The notes under the pieces are model-generated. The model did no database searches. It was not told the origin of the DNA and saw only the letters and a program-made list of their open reading frames with translations. The position numbers were made by a program, and so were the translations under genes. Shown in pieces: positions 23,150 through 35,404 of a stretch of DNA of 64,000 nucleotides (the first letter of the stretch is position 1; each line of letters starts with the position of its first letter). Source of the stretch: Gnetum montanum (Eukaryota > Streptophyta > Gnetopsida > Gnetales > Gnetaceae); assembly GCA_015680685.1 (NCBI GenBank), contig MNCI01034323.1:317321-381320 (forward strand), read 5' to 3'.

Positions 23150-23640
23150 CATAGATGCCACAATCCAATGTAGACCTACCATGGATCCAAAGAGAAAACT
23201 AAATGCATCAAAAACCTTACCCCTTTTCATCCACGCTAATCAGCATGAAATCAGCGTGGATGCCTCAACCTCAATCCATGTCATTCCATGCCAGATCCAT
23301 GCTGGTCAGTGTAAAACCAACATAGATGCCACAATCTAATGTAGACCTACCATGGATCTAAAGAGAAAACTAAATGCATCAAAAACCTTACCCCTTTTCA
23401 TCCACGCTAATTAGCATGAAACCAGCGTGGATGCCTCAATCCGATGTCATTCCATGCCTGGTTAGTGTAAAACCAACATAGATGCCACAATCCAACATAA
23501 TGGATCCAAAGAGAAAACTAAATGCATCAAAAACCTTACCCCTTTTCATCCACGCTAATCAGCATGAAATCAGCGTGGATGCCTCAATCCAATGTCATTC
23601 CACCCTAGATCGATGCTGGTCAGTCAGTGTAGAACCAACA
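23150..23640 (+). repeat. Tandem viral leader repeats with hairpin and upstream ATG
   Basis: The ATGGATC(C/T)AAAGAG motif recurs at 23181, 23352 and 23500 (spacing 171 and 148 bp, the last unit lacking about 23 bp). Each unit holds a strong-context ATG and a perfect hairpin ATCCACGCT-15 nt-AGCGTGGAT. Degenerate related sequence continues to about 23720. A fourth copy is at 16179 beside the PBS. The open frame 23482-23883 just reads through this repeat. Confidence 0.75.
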
Positions 23641-23719
23641 TGGATGCCACAATCTGACGCTACTCCATGCCGAAGCCACTCTGATCAACATGAAACAAGC
23701 GTAGATGCTGGAATTCTAC

Positions 23720-24420
23720 TTGGATCCATGCTGGTCAATGTGGATGTCATAATCCACGACCTACATACTACCGTCAATGACCATCACATGCAATGCAAAT
23801 CCTCCACTGTGTTGCCCCATCGAGGTCTCGCAGCCTTTTCCAGACTTGCCACTGCCTTAGGCCACAGCAATTTGCGGCTGTAATTCTTGCACAAGCGGCA
23901 CCCTCCATGCCACCACCTACCTCCATGGGCCGCTGCTGCCCTTTCCAAAGCCACCGCTCTTCCACATGCAACGCTACCACTCCACCCTTGCAATGGGCAA
24001 CAAAATAAAATAATTAAATAAATAAGTAAAATAAATAATAATAATACCACATATACATTTATTTTATATTCTTATCTAATCACTTTATTTAAACATGCTT
24101 ATACCAGTTTTCATCCCTATATTTTACTTCCCTATATGCGTATATATGATGTCTTTAATACAATGCTCTGAATTATACTTACATCCTACATCCTCCCTAT
24201 CATTACCTATTTTTATTTATTGTCTATCATGTCTTTACTATATGCTTATATATTTATACTTCATAATAGCTCTAACCACATCATTAATTCTCTTATTTAT
24301 TTATATATAGATTATATATAAATATCTTGTTAACCTTGGTTTTATATTTATGTTACATCATGTCTTTATTTGACAATATCTTATATTGTGTCTAGTCCCT
24401 TAACATACTACTCAACATCC
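23720..24420. other. Flank of viral insert, no gene seen
   Basis: 23.75-24.0 kb is relatively GC-rich with no recognised domain. 24.0-24.4 kb is AT-rich. Short frames on both strands overlap each other and look random. Confidence 0.35.
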
Positions 24421-24429
24421 TTGCTATCT

Positions 24430-24840
24430 CTATATGTTCCCACCAAGGCCTAAAACTGACAGTATGTGACCCTATTTGACTTCATCCTTCCATCATTAGA
24501 CATCATTTGAACCTTGATTCACTTAATTTGACATCATTTGCTATCATTTGACATTAATAAGGTCTTATTTGACCTTGTTTGATACTATTTTATGTGGTTT
24601 TGATCATAATTTAGCCTTTATTTGACCCTATTATGCATCATTTGGCCTTTGTCTCATCCTATTTGCTTCAACTTATCCCTTATAAACCACGTTCAACCTT
24701 GGTTTAGCCTTTTGCTGATTTTAGGTGATGGAGTTTGACCATCGTGTAACACCAACTCACTATGGTCTACCAAGGCCTTAAACTGGCACCATGGCCTGCT
24801 AAGGCCTAAAACTGGCAAAAATGTAACCATAGTTTTCCAT
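24430..24840 (-). repeat. Decayed hairpin repeats, old gypsy copy C
   Basis: Units such as CACCAAGGCCTAAAACTGAC, CTACCAAGGCCTTAAACTGG and GCTAAGGCCTAAAACTGG appear at 24446, 24765 and 24807. They are the reverse complement of AGTTTAAGGCC-type units. Simple TTTGAC-rich sequence fills the space between them. Confidence 0.5.
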
Positions 24841-25089
24841 AATTACCCAAGTTTGACCGTATATTGTCCTTAGTGACCTCTGTTGATAATCTTTTGACCT
24901 ATTATCAATTTAATTTGTTTGACCCACTTTTTCTTTATTATTACAGTATTTTACATTGTTTTGACATTATTTGACTATTATATCACACAAGTGCCACTTG
25001 ATGTGCTTATGTTGTCATGAAGGAATGAGCCAAGAGGATGAGGAAGCAAACATGACTGGCCTTAAAGCCTTAGTAAACCCCTCTTGTGA

Positions 25090-25340
25090 TGTTAACCAAG
25101 TTGACCTTATGTACCTAAACATTGAGCCTTGAAACCATTATCCTATATAGCCATAACACCTTTGAAGTAGCCTGATTACTATTAACCTTGAAGCCAAAAA
25201 TATCACAGAGGGTCCCTTAGTTGAAATTCCCATCAAAGACCATAATGGTGAGGAGAAAAGACATGAAACTAAGTTCATTACTAGGACTTATGCCTACTCA
25301 TGGTCTCATCAAGCCCTTGCTATGCAACATTAAAGCCACC
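25090..25340 (+). pseudogene. Pol N-terminal remnant, old gypsy copy C
   Basis: The translation includes GPLVEIPIKDHNGEEK followed by TYAYSWSH. This resembles the start of pol in the young copy (DPLTETPITMPDGKIK ... AFAWSYTDM, 52.6-52.45 kb). RT, RNase H and integrase are missing, and the next sequence is the hairpin array at 25.49 kb, so an internal deletion is likely. Confidence 0.45.
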
Positions 25341-25489
25341 ACATAGCCTTTATCATTTCTAACACTTACATGTTTGTTTATAGTGTTGTTTACCATTATT
25401 GATAGGTTGCAATGAATGAATGATGTTGACAAATTTGATGATCTACAACAAATGAATTTGCATGACATCTTTGCAAGATAGAGGGATAT

Positions 25490-25860
25490 CTTTCTATGGC
25501 TTGCTGAGGACTTAAAGAATCAAAATGGCTTGCTAAGGCCTTAAACTCACTATACAGCCTTCCAAGTCCTAAAACTGATGACACCACAATCTATCAAGGC
25601 CTTAAACCAACAATACAGCTTGATGAGGCCTTAAATAGGAAATATGATCTACCAAGGCCTTAAACTAGTAACACGGCCTACCAGGGCCTAAAACTAGTGA
25701 TGCCATGACCTACTAAGAACTTAAAACAACAACATAGCCTATCTAGGCCTTAAACTAGTGCCACGGTCTACTATAATCTTAAACTAGCACCACAGCCTAC
25801 TAGGGCCTTAAACTAGTACCATGGCCCATCACGGCCTTAAACTAGCAACATTGGTGACCT
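25490..25860 (-). repeat. Hairpin repeat array, old gypsy copy C
   Basis: About ten units of 30-38 bp read, on the minus strand, CTAGTTTAAGGCC followed by an inverted GGCC or TGGCC (plus-strand form GGCCTACCAAGGCCTTAAACTAG). This matches arrays B, C and D of the young copy after CpG loss. Confidence 0.7.
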
Positions 25861-25869
25861 AGGTGCCTT

Positions 25870-28300
25870 GGTTTTATCATTCTATGTGGCCTACATGCAT
25901 TGTATTGTTATAACATGCTTTGGTTGCTTGGTTTTCTTGTCCTTGTGGAGTTTTCTTTCCAGGATGAAGCCTATGACCATTACAAGGGTGCAACTCATTA
26001 TGACAACAAGTCACCATGCAACCTTAATGTATAATATTTGATGAGTGTTTCTTGCTATATTAAGAGTGCTTGTACCATTTCCCTTCCTCTAATACCACTC
26101 CTTGAGGCCAACCCCATAACCTAATGATAGCCTTCTTTACCCTAAGTAGCAATGTCAACCAATGTTTGTCATTCATGCACTATGGCCATATGACATCTCT
26201 TCATCATGCTCCATGCTCATGTCCACTTGAACGTAACATAGCTCATTCAATGGAAAAACTAGTAAGTCCATTGAGCGTAACACATTTCATTTCAATGGGA
26301 AAACCAAGTCCATTGATTGTAATGCAAATCATTCAATGGGAAAACTCTATCAAATTGGCCCTGGAAACGAAACCCAATGAAGGTTTCACCCAACAAAAAG
26401 AACAAGGACAAGAACATTGCCAAGGAAGCCAAATGACCAATGAAGCCTCAAAGCTCAATGGCTAAAGAAATCTTGGAGTGAACTGATTGGGTCCTCAAAC
26501 ATACTAACTAAGTGACCGAAACTTCAAAACATATTAATGTCATGCTATAGCCATGATGACAACACTTGAAATGCATTTTTAGCCTCCATGACCATCTCCC
26601 TAATGACCATTACCAACATCTCATCATAAACTTATCCCATCATCATAAGCACTCTTTGCCATAGTTCAACATGACTAGATCAAGTGTAGAGAGGGAACAT
26701 CGATGGTGGACATGCAATGATGTTTTGTATTCTTTTTTGGTGACTCTTGGGTCAATTCTCTAAACACCAACAAAGAGGGACCAATGAAACACCATCAAAT
26801 TTGCATGTTGTACCCTTTGTAACCCCATCCCATTAAACTCAAGGCTAAACTTCATTATAAATGTGAAGATTGTAACCCATAAGAGGTAATCTCACATATT
26901 TCATACTTTTAGGGCTGGAAAATGCCTCATAAGTAGCCAAAGCCTTATTCTCCAAGTGAAAAGAGTCATCTAGTGTTTATATTTGGGCTTGGGGTGTCTA
27001 AAATGCCTTTTGTAATGCCAAAAATGATAATTTGATGGGTTTTATGGGGGGTGTAGACTTTTCTATGTTGGAAAACCCCTGTAGGAGGCAAACCATCATG
27101 GAGGCATCAAAACTAGTGTGGAGGAGTGTAGTGGGGTGGATCTCACCTACCCCTAGCATAAAAGAGGGGATAACTTAGTGTAGAGAGATTTGACCTTCAC
27201 CTCTAGTGTTAATCCTTTATCCCCCCAACGTTGACACCCCCCCAGCATAGAACTATCATGGCCAAGGTTTCAACATTACATTAACTCTAGCAAGAATCCT
27301 GTAATGCCAATGTAGAAGGTTGAAGGCCCAATGTGGAAGAATAAAGCCAACATGGAAGGCATCCACCCATTCCTATTTCTAGTAAATGAAATGGCCATGG
27401 GGGTATGACACTTAGTATATATGGTAATCCCCCAAAATTTGGCATCTACCCCATCTAAAATGTAGCCAAAATTTGTAGTCAATTTTCAACCAAATTATAG
27501 CCAATTTGTGGCAAAATTTAAGGCCAAAACCCCATATAAATCAATCTCAAACACCATTTTCAGGTTCCATCCCTTGGACATTCACATACTCTTGGCAGTT
27601 TCACACCTTTGGCACTTTGAGCATTTTGGCATACAAGAGCTCTTACTTCTTAGTAGAAACATAGCTTCTTAGGGCTTGCTAGCGTAGAATCATTGAGAAT
27701 TTCCAATGTAGAACCATTGGGGCCTACCAGTGTAGAAACATTGGGGCTTGCCAACATAGAACCATTGTAGCCCTATTACCCTTGTTACCCCCTTGGGATT
27801 TGTGAGTCTTTAGTGCCAATGTTACTCCTTGAGATCCCCAAATCTTAGTGTGGAGCATTTTGGCTATCCTAATCCTTCACATTTCTTAATCCCAATAGTG
27901 ACCAACATTATAGATTTTGAGCAACAATAGAGGAGGTTCAACAACATTGAGAGTGGCTGAGCATTCAAATCATGGAGTGGATTATATCTTCTTCAATAGA
28001 CTTAGAACCCCCACCTAAGTAAATCACCCTTTTCTCTCCTATGGGCACATTTGTACACATTTCTAAACTCATTCTTTATTCATTCAATAAAGTTTCTAGT
28101 TTCATTTTTTGTGCAATTTGTATTCATTTTGGATTTTAGATATGCAATTTTTACATTTTTTACAATCCCAATTTGCACCCCCTAAGTCCTTGGGTGCTAT
28201 ATCGGATGATCTAGGGAATCCTGAATTACATTTTTTCTTGGAGGCCCTAGGGATTTGGGGTTGAGGCTATTCATGGCTAAGAATCCTTGGATTTCTAGCA
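25870..28300. other. Decayed repeat sequence, probably LTR remains
   Basis: No gene seen. 26.23-26.35 kb has a short repeat around CATTCAATGG(G)AAAA. 27.1-27.8 kb contains repeated AGTGTAGA, CAATGTAGAACCATTGG and CCAACATAGAACCATTG, which look like CpG-depleted versions of the AGCGTAGAC motifs of the young gypsy LTR and leader. AATAAAG at 28087 could be an old poly(A) signal. Assignment to an LTR is inference. Confidence 0.35.
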
Positions 28301-28309
28301 TTCAAGAGT

Positions 28310-28452
28310 TTCCATCACTACACCTTGAGTCCTTGTAGCCTTGATTTTGACATTTCTTGAGTTCTCATTCATGACCTCCAAAATCATCCCATTCTAGAAA
28401 TATTCTATGTTCTCCATTTTTCTTATGGTTTTGACATACCAAAAGGTCAACA
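28310..28452 (-). mobile_element. Truncated 3' LTR of copia element
   Basis: About 140 bp match 33466-33600: GACATTTC(T/C)(T/C)GAGTTCTCATT, AAATCATCCCATTC, AATATTCTATGTTCTCCATTTT and CATACCAAAA(A/G)GTCA. The similarity stops to the left, so most of this LTR is lost. The right edge ends in CA, giving the minus-strand LTR start TG. Confidence 0.65.
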
Positions 28453-28467
28453 ATCTTCCCCTTTTTT
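28453..28467 (-). promoter_or_regulatory. Polypurine tract of copia element
   Basis: The minus strand reads AAAAAAGGGGAAG directly before the 3' LTR, as expected for plus-strand priming in an LTR retrotransposon. Confidence 0.6.
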
Positions 28468-28829
28468 GGTGATGTCCAAAACTTAAGAAAATGGGTTACT
28501 AGACTTAAAAAATCATCAAGTCATATATTGTCAGTGTCACTCATAACACTAATTTGTAATGTATCTCCAAAATTTGACATCCTCTCATCATGTTCATCAA
28601 TCATCAAGTCATGTATTGTCAATAGTACAAATTTAACATCCTCTCATCACATTCATTAATCATCAATTCATATATTGTCAATAGTACCAAGTTACTAAAT
28701 TCTCCTCTTTTTGGAACAATAGCAAAAAGGAGTGGAGCATAACTCCCCCTAAATATGTGGAAAATGTTTTTAATGTGAAAAATAATGATAAAAATACAAA
28801 TGAAAGGAAGCTTAATTGATAGGATAGGC

Positions 28830-31800
28830 TCCTATGCCCATATCATTACCTAGAGTAGTCAATCTTCTCTCATCAAGGGATTTTTTGAAAGCATCTACTA
28901 ATTGATTTTTAGTTCCAATAAACTCTAGTTTTATGTGCCCACGTTGAGTATGTTCTCATATAAAGTGATGTTAAATCTCAAAATGTTTTATGTGAGAATG
29001 TTAAATTGGATTCTCTATCATGTTTATGGCACTATTGTTATCACAATAGATAGGGGTAAATTGAGATTATACCCCTAGATCTTTGGGCGTTTCTTTCATC
29101 CACAAAAGTTGAGCACAACAACTCCTAGCTGAGATGTATTCTAGAAAAAATAAATTCCCACTTGTGCTACAACAATCATCTAAAAAATCTACCAAATCTA
29201 TGTCACAATATCTAGCTAGATCAAGTGGAGAGTTCTTTGGATACCAAAGGCCCTAGTTAGTAGTACCTTTTAAATAATGAAAAATTTGTTTAACTATCTT
29301 TAAATGAGATTATTTTGGGGTGGCCTAATTTTTATCACACATTCCTACACTTAATCCTATGTCTAGTGTACTTGTAGTTAAATAAAGTAGATGACATGTC
29401 ATGCCTCTATAAAGCTTGTGATCAACAGGTTTTCCTTGATCATCTTTGGTAAGTTTAAAATTTGTAGCCTTAGGAGTGGTTTTTTACCTTAACATTGGCT
29501 AGGTTGAATTTGAGTAGAAGATCTTTGACATATGTGTTTTGACAAATGAAGTTTCCATCTACAAATTAATTGATTTGAAATCTAAGGAAGTTTTTGAGTT
29601 CCCCCATCATGCTCATTTCAAATTTAGATTGCACAAGATCTAAGAATTTCTTAAAATGAATTTCATTAGTAGCACCAAAAATTATATCATCAATATAAAT
29701 TTGAACTATAAGAATATTACTACCTTCTCTTTTGAGAAATAAAGTGACATTAGCCTTACCTCTCTCAAGTTCGTTTAATGTAAGATGTTAAAAAAGTCTT
29801 TCATACCAAGATCTAGGAGCTTGTTTAAGGTTATAGAGAGCATTCTTGAGCTTGTAGACATGATCAAGTTTGATGGGATCTATAAAGTCTTTAGGTTGTT
29901 CAATGTATACTTTCTTTTAGATGGTTTTACTTAGGAAGGCACTTTTTACGTCCATTTGATATAGTTTGATATTTTTAATACTAGTGTATGCCAAAAGAAT
30001 AATAGATTCTAGTCTAGCAATAGAAGCAAATGTTTCATCAAAATTAATCCCTTCTTATTAATTGAATTCTTTAGAAACTAATCTAACTTTACTTTTAATG
30101 ATTTTTCCATTTTCATTAGTTTTATTCCTAGAGACCCATGTTGTTATCTGGTCTGGGTGTCAATTCCCACACGTTCCTAGTAAATTGATTTAGCTCATCT
30201 TGCATAGCGAAAATCCAACCTTCTTCTTCTCTAGCTTCCTTGAAGTTTTTGGATTCAAGCTATGAGAGATATGCTAAATATGCACAAATTTCGTTAGTTT
30301 GGATTCTAGTGCACATACCATCTTGAACTTACCCAATAACATCATTGAGAAAGTGTGTTTTAAAAAGTCTAGGTATTTTGGGTTGAATGGGAGATATCTT
30401 ATTGTGTTCATCTTCTTGCTCTTCTTCATGTTTACTATCCACTTCTAAATTTTTGTCAACTTAAACTTGAGTGGCATTGGACAATTTTTGAATAGGAACA
30501 ACTTCATCATTAGGTTGTGGAGAAGTAATTTCATGATCATCAACTTTAATATTTATAGTTTCTTCTATAGTATTCATCCTTTTATTGAAAACTATATAAG
30601 CCCTACTAACTAACAAATATCCTAAGAAACTATCTTCATTAGTTTTAGGATCAAATTTCTTAGGTTATCTTTATCATTTAGAATATAGCATTTCAAACCA
30701 AAGACATGAAAATAACCTACTGAAGGTTTCCTACTAGTCCATAATTCATAAGGAGTTTTAGAGGTAAATCTTCTTACCAAAACTTTGTTAGAGACATAGA
30801 AAGTAGTGTTGATTACTTTAGCCCAAAAGTGATAGGGAATATTTTAGTCATTCAATATAGTCCTTCCCATTTCATCCAGGATCCTATTTTTCCTTTTAGC
30901 AACATCATTTTGCTAAGGAGTACTTACAACAAAAACTAATGGAGTATGTCATTCATTTGACAAAATTTCTTAAACTTGGCATTCGTGAATTCCCCTTCAT
31001 TGTCACTCCTAATAACTTTAACACCATAACCTTTTTCTTTTTGAATTTGATTGCAAATTCTTAAGAAATGATCAAATACCTCATCCTTGTGATATAAAAA
31101 GGGACCCAAGTAAAATGAGATTAGTCATCAATAATAGTTAGAAAGTACCTTTTCTTTCCCAAACTAAGTGTGTGAGAAGGATCAATTTCATCCATATGAA
31201 GTAGATCTAAGGGAATAGAGGTAGATATACAATTTTTCTTACTAAATCTTACCTTTGTTTGCTTTCCTTTCTAGCATGCTTCTTAAGTGTTCAGATTAAA
31301 GTCTTTGAGTTTAGGTAGTCCATGAACCATCTTCTTTGTTACAATAATCTGAATAATTTCTTTGTTTATGTGGCCTAGATTCTTATGCCATAGATGGGTA
31401 TTTTCTATGCAACTACCTAAAAATTTTAATTCAAGGTTAGGATTATTTACAAAAGTAGTTATATAAACATTTTCCTTTCTCGTTCCTTTTATCACAATGT
31501 TTTCGATGGTTAAATCTTGTATTCTACAAGTTTCTTTAGAAAATGTAACATTGAAATTTGAATCACAAAGTTAATTAACACTAAGAACATTATGTTTTAA
31601 CCCTTTAAGAAAGAAAACCTTATTTACAATTGGAAATCCTTTTCCTTTTCCTCCAATGATATCAATACTTGTTATTGGAGCCTCCATGTTACCTCCAAAT
31701 GTGATGGTTTCACAATTTTATTCTGTGAAGTGAGTGAAGTAGGATTTATCACCTGTCATGTACCTTGAACATTTGATATTAATATATAACATGATTTTTT

Positions 31801-32300
31801 TGGCATTAGAGAGAGCTATTTGAGTCATTAGGTTCTTTTCAGGGTTTCTCTCTTTTTGTTTCCAAACCTACAAAGTTCCTAGCCTAGACTGCTTTTGCAA
31901 ATACCAATTGTACTGTTTCATCCTAAGATAGCAATATGCTTGAATATGATCAGATTTTCCACAAAAGAAACAATTTAAAATTCTAGTCTTTGATGTTTTA
32001 TCAAACTTGTATCAATTTTCTTTTATGCAAGCATCTTTTTGCTTTACGTCTTTGGGCTTCTCTGAAGAGTTCTTACCCATAGGCTCAATCACATTGGTTA
32101 TTTTTTGAATCTTAATGTTAAGGTCTAGGTTTTATTTTTTAAGATGAAAAAAAATCATCATTAAGAGCTATAATTTTCATATCCTTGACATGCAAAAAGT
32201 CTTTCATTTCAACACATAATCTTTGAAGACAAATAACTTCATGGAAAAATGGCCCATATCTTTTTTCAGCAGAAATTTCATTACAACTTTTATCAATCTT
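28830..32300 (-). pseudogene. Ty1/copia gag-pol, decayed
   Basis: On the minus strand the order is Gag zinc knuckle CFFCGKSDHIQAYC (about 31.98-31.93 kb), protease remnant with CSRYMTGDKSYF (about 31.75 kb, catalytic DSG lost), pre-integrase HLWHKNLGHINKEI (31495-31283), an integrase region (31.2-30.7 kb), RT with YIDDIIFGATNE (about 29.69 kb), and RNase H with IYCDNNSAINMIENP (about 29.05 kb). The order protease, integrase, RT, RNase H is diagnostic of copia. Many stops and almost no CpG make it non-functional. Confidence 0.85.
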
Positions 32301-32480
32301 ATAGTTATAGTTTCTCTTATTCCTAAATGTAAAAAAGGGAATGAGAGATTTATCTTTACCAATGTAATATAGGAATTGGATACAAAAATTGATAAAGCAT
32401 ATGAATCTTATTGTTCAATTTTTCCTAATGTTGGTTGCCCCTTCCTTGTTCATGTTGCTTTATCTACGAGAGATAACTAA

Positions 32481-32492
32481 GCTTTAATACCA
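32481..32492 (-). promoter_or_regulatory. Degenerate tRNA-Met PBS of copia element
   Basis: The minus strand reads TGGTATTAAAGC, two C-or-G to T-or-A changes from the usual TGGTATCAGAGC. It lies directly beside the 5' LTR edge. Confidence 0.65.
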
Positions 32493-32493
32493 C

Positions 32494-33600
32494 TTGAGGA
32501 TTGAGAACTTAGAAAGGAGGGATGAAGAAGTTTCCAAAAGCAAGATTAAGTAGCCACAAAACCACACCAAATTTTAGGTTGTTCCCCAACTTGGGTACAT
32601 TCACACTCGAAGGGTAGATTCTTTGCACACCTTCAAACTTTGTTTCTCAAGAATGTGGTTTGAAGTGCACCACACCTTGTACAAGCTCTGAGTTTCACAT
32701 TGGAGTGTTTCATTGCTGTGAAACCACTAAACCCCACAAAGTCTTGACAAGCTCAAAATGTGGTTTTAAGGATCCCACAACCTTTAGAAAATTAAGCTTT
32801 GCTACAGAGTATTTTGACATTGCACAGACACTCAATCTCGCAGGATCCTGATAAGTGAAAATGCGATGCCTTCTCACAAGAAGCACATCAACCCTACAGG
32901 GCTACAAGAGAGAAGTAAAAACACATGGAAAGAGTGTAACTTAAATTACAAATCCTTGTACATTGTAGCACAATTCTACAAATAATCAAAAAAATGACAT
33001 GACAAATGAAGTACACAAATACAATACAATAGAATATACAATGATTACTTTGATATTGAAAATTGTAGCACAATACCCAAGAGAATGAAGTCTTCTTATG
33101 GCCTCAGAGTTTTGAAAGACACCTCAAAATTCATGCAGTTGCTATCTAACAACTAGTGTAGACCTATTCTTCAAGATTGGGATGTCTCTTTGAAATTCAA
33201 TTCAATTATGGAGAGACATCTCCTTGGAAAGTGGGACATCTCATAGGAGATGTCTCTTTGAAGACATCTTCTCTGAGAAGGAGAAGTCTCCTATTTTTAG
33301 GAGATGTCTTTCCTAAATGCACTCGACCTCAGCCAAGACGTTTTCTACTTCTTGGAGACATCTTCTCAACATTTGAACTTTGCTTCCTAAGGGTTCCTCT
33401 TGCTAATTTATCTCCCTCTTGATTACTAAAGCATCTTCATTTAGCTTATAGTATTCATACTCATCCATGATCCCTTAAGTTCTTGTAGTATTCATTTTGA
33501 CATTTCTCGAGTTCTCATTTAGGACCTATAAAATCATCCCATTCCACAAATATTCTATGTTCTCCATTTTCCTTAAGGTTTTCACATACCAAAAAGTCAA
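32494..33600 (-). mobile_element. 5' LTR of copia element
   Basis: This lies between the PBS and the CA at about 33600 that corresponds to the 3' LTR edge at 28452. Its U3 side (33.2-33.36 kb) is packed with GAGACATCTCC and GGAGATGTCTC motifs in both orientations. The open frames inside are not coding. Confidence 0.6.
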
Positions 33601-35090
33601 AATAATTAATGGTAAGTATTATGAACAATAATGTGATTTTAATTCAATCTAAGCCAATCATCTTAAATCTCTTCAATTAACCATTTTAACAATTTTTAAT
33701 AATAAATCAGAAATAGTGATAGGTCATTCAAGTTACAAATTGTTTGTGAACAAATGAAAATTTTTTGAATTAATGGTTTTTCTTAAATAGGGCTTTTTCT
33801 AAATTGACAAATTTTTAAACTTTGTCATCCAATTTAAAAATATAATTTATTATGTATGAAATTTTTTATTTAAACCAAAAATTCAATGAAGATTACAAAT
33901 TGTTAGAAATTTTTCTAAAAAATTTGGGAAATCCTAAGATTTCTTATGATTGTAGATGCCTCTAAAAAGAATACTCAAAGTAGGAGGTTCATCAAAACCC
34001 AAGGAGAAGAGGCCTAGTGGGAGAGGCAAATGATGAGGTGGATATTAGGCTTCTATGTGAAGAATAAGAAGCCCAATCCTATTCCATTCAACAATTTCCA
34101 CTAGCAACAAGGTAATCTACATAAGTAGAGGTAGATGTATCACCTATTCCAAAGCAAAGACAATGCCTCACACTCTCTACTGTGTTTGCATGTCATCCAA
34201 GAAAAGTCAATCATGTCTACTATTATAGTGGAATTGAATTTTGGCCCATTTATGAAGTTTACACTTACAGAGGTATACAACAATTGCAAGCATTGCCATT
34301 TTGGCCCATTATTTCAAGCAATGGTGAATGGTATCTGGAAAAGGTTCATCAATTTTAGCACAATTGACAAGATGATTCAATTGTGAAAATTAAAGGAGTT
34401 ACAATGCCATACTTTGTTGAAACTATCACTAAAGTGTTAAATCTACCAAATGTTGGAGCCAATATTATCTAGATCTCTAGAAGGTCTCACATAGATGCTA
34501 GAAACTTATGGTTGGAAAGGGCATATGGAACCCCTAAAAGGAGTATAATGGATTATCCATAGTTGAGATGATTTATTTGAAGACTGGGACATATCACATC
34601 TTACAAACCAAGAGACTTAATAGAATTTCTACATATGGTACTAGAGGAAGTACCATTTTAATGGAAATATTTTAGGTAGATATGACATACTTGTTTTTAG
34701 TTTACATAAGAGGTTTAAAGAAAAGAAGATAGAAAAATCCACTCTTCTATTTTCTTATTTCATCATAAAGTTATGCTAACAAGAAGGTATTTTGGGATGT
34801 ACTAATGATGTTCTTCATAAAGCCAAAAATACATCCTATGTAGAAATTTTAAAGCCAGTGATGTCTAAGAAAGATCAAGTGGAAAAACCAATGAGCACTA
34901 AGGCTGTAGTAGAGTCAACACTAGCAACAAACATTCCAGCTATAGGGACAAAGTAAGTAGAACCCAGTGGATCAAATCTAGCTATAGAAAAAGTAAGACC
35001 AAGTGCTTTGCCAATGGTGTAGGGACACCTCTTCTAATCCCTTTTGTTCTTTCCTATGCATGTGTTTTGCAAGTTTTAGGCTTTGTAATG
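33600..35090. other. Decayed sequence, no recognised gene
   Basis: 33.6-33.95 kb is AT-rich. 33.96-35.03 kb (plus strand) looks like a broken coding region of a few hundred codons with stops and no domain I recognise (an 83-codon open stretch is at 34135-34386). It may be an accessory retroelement ORF, but this is a guess. Confidence 0.3.
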
Positions 35091-35370
35091 ATGTCTTAAA
35101 GGTCAAGGAGACATCTTGGCCAAGAGTGAAGTCTTCACAAGAGATGTTTTGGAGATAGAGGAGACGTATTACTGATTTTGCAGATGTCTTGTACTAAGAG
35201 GAGACATCTCAAAGAAGGCAACTCCCCAAATCAGGAGATGTCTCGGGTAGGACATCTTACCATAGAGAAGATGTATTAGCCAGGAAGGAGATGTCTCCTA
35301 AGAATAGTAGACATCTTTGCTAAGAGTTGTATTTTTGTAGGAGATAACTTGACAAGACTAGAGACAACTC
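35090..35370. repeat. Cluster of GGAGATGTCTCC-type motifs
   Basis: At least ten imperfect copies of GAGACATCT or AGATGTCTC occur within 280 bp in both orientations. The same motif crowds the copia 5' LTR at 33.2-33.36 kb, 1.8 kb away. Confidence 0.6.
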
Positions 35371-35404
35371 ATATAGCTAATGAAACTTAAAAAATCACCC
35401 ATCC

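Larger units (their letters stand above)
16145..23720 (+). mobile_element. Endogenous caulimovirid (plant pararetrovirus) copy
   Basis: The order is a leader repeat unit, tRNA-Met PBS (16344), a movement/capsid/protease/RT/RNase H polyprotein frame (16673-22021), a second ORF (22005-22817), a TATA box (23046) and tandem leader repeats (23150-23640). The leader unit at 16.16-16.27 kb is nearly identical to those at 23.15-23.6 kb. The insert is therefore a linearised circular genome of about 7.0 kb plus terminal redundancy, a normal caulimovirid size. There are no LTRs and no integrase. A single polyprotein is typical of petuvirus-, florendovirus- and gymnendovirus-like members; which genus it belongs to is not decidable by eye. 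Edges are approximate. Confidence 0.85.

Noticed and set aside
23482-23883. 133-codon frame after the viral promoter
   Set aside because: It starts in a leader repeat unit and reads through noncoding repeats; no conserved domain.
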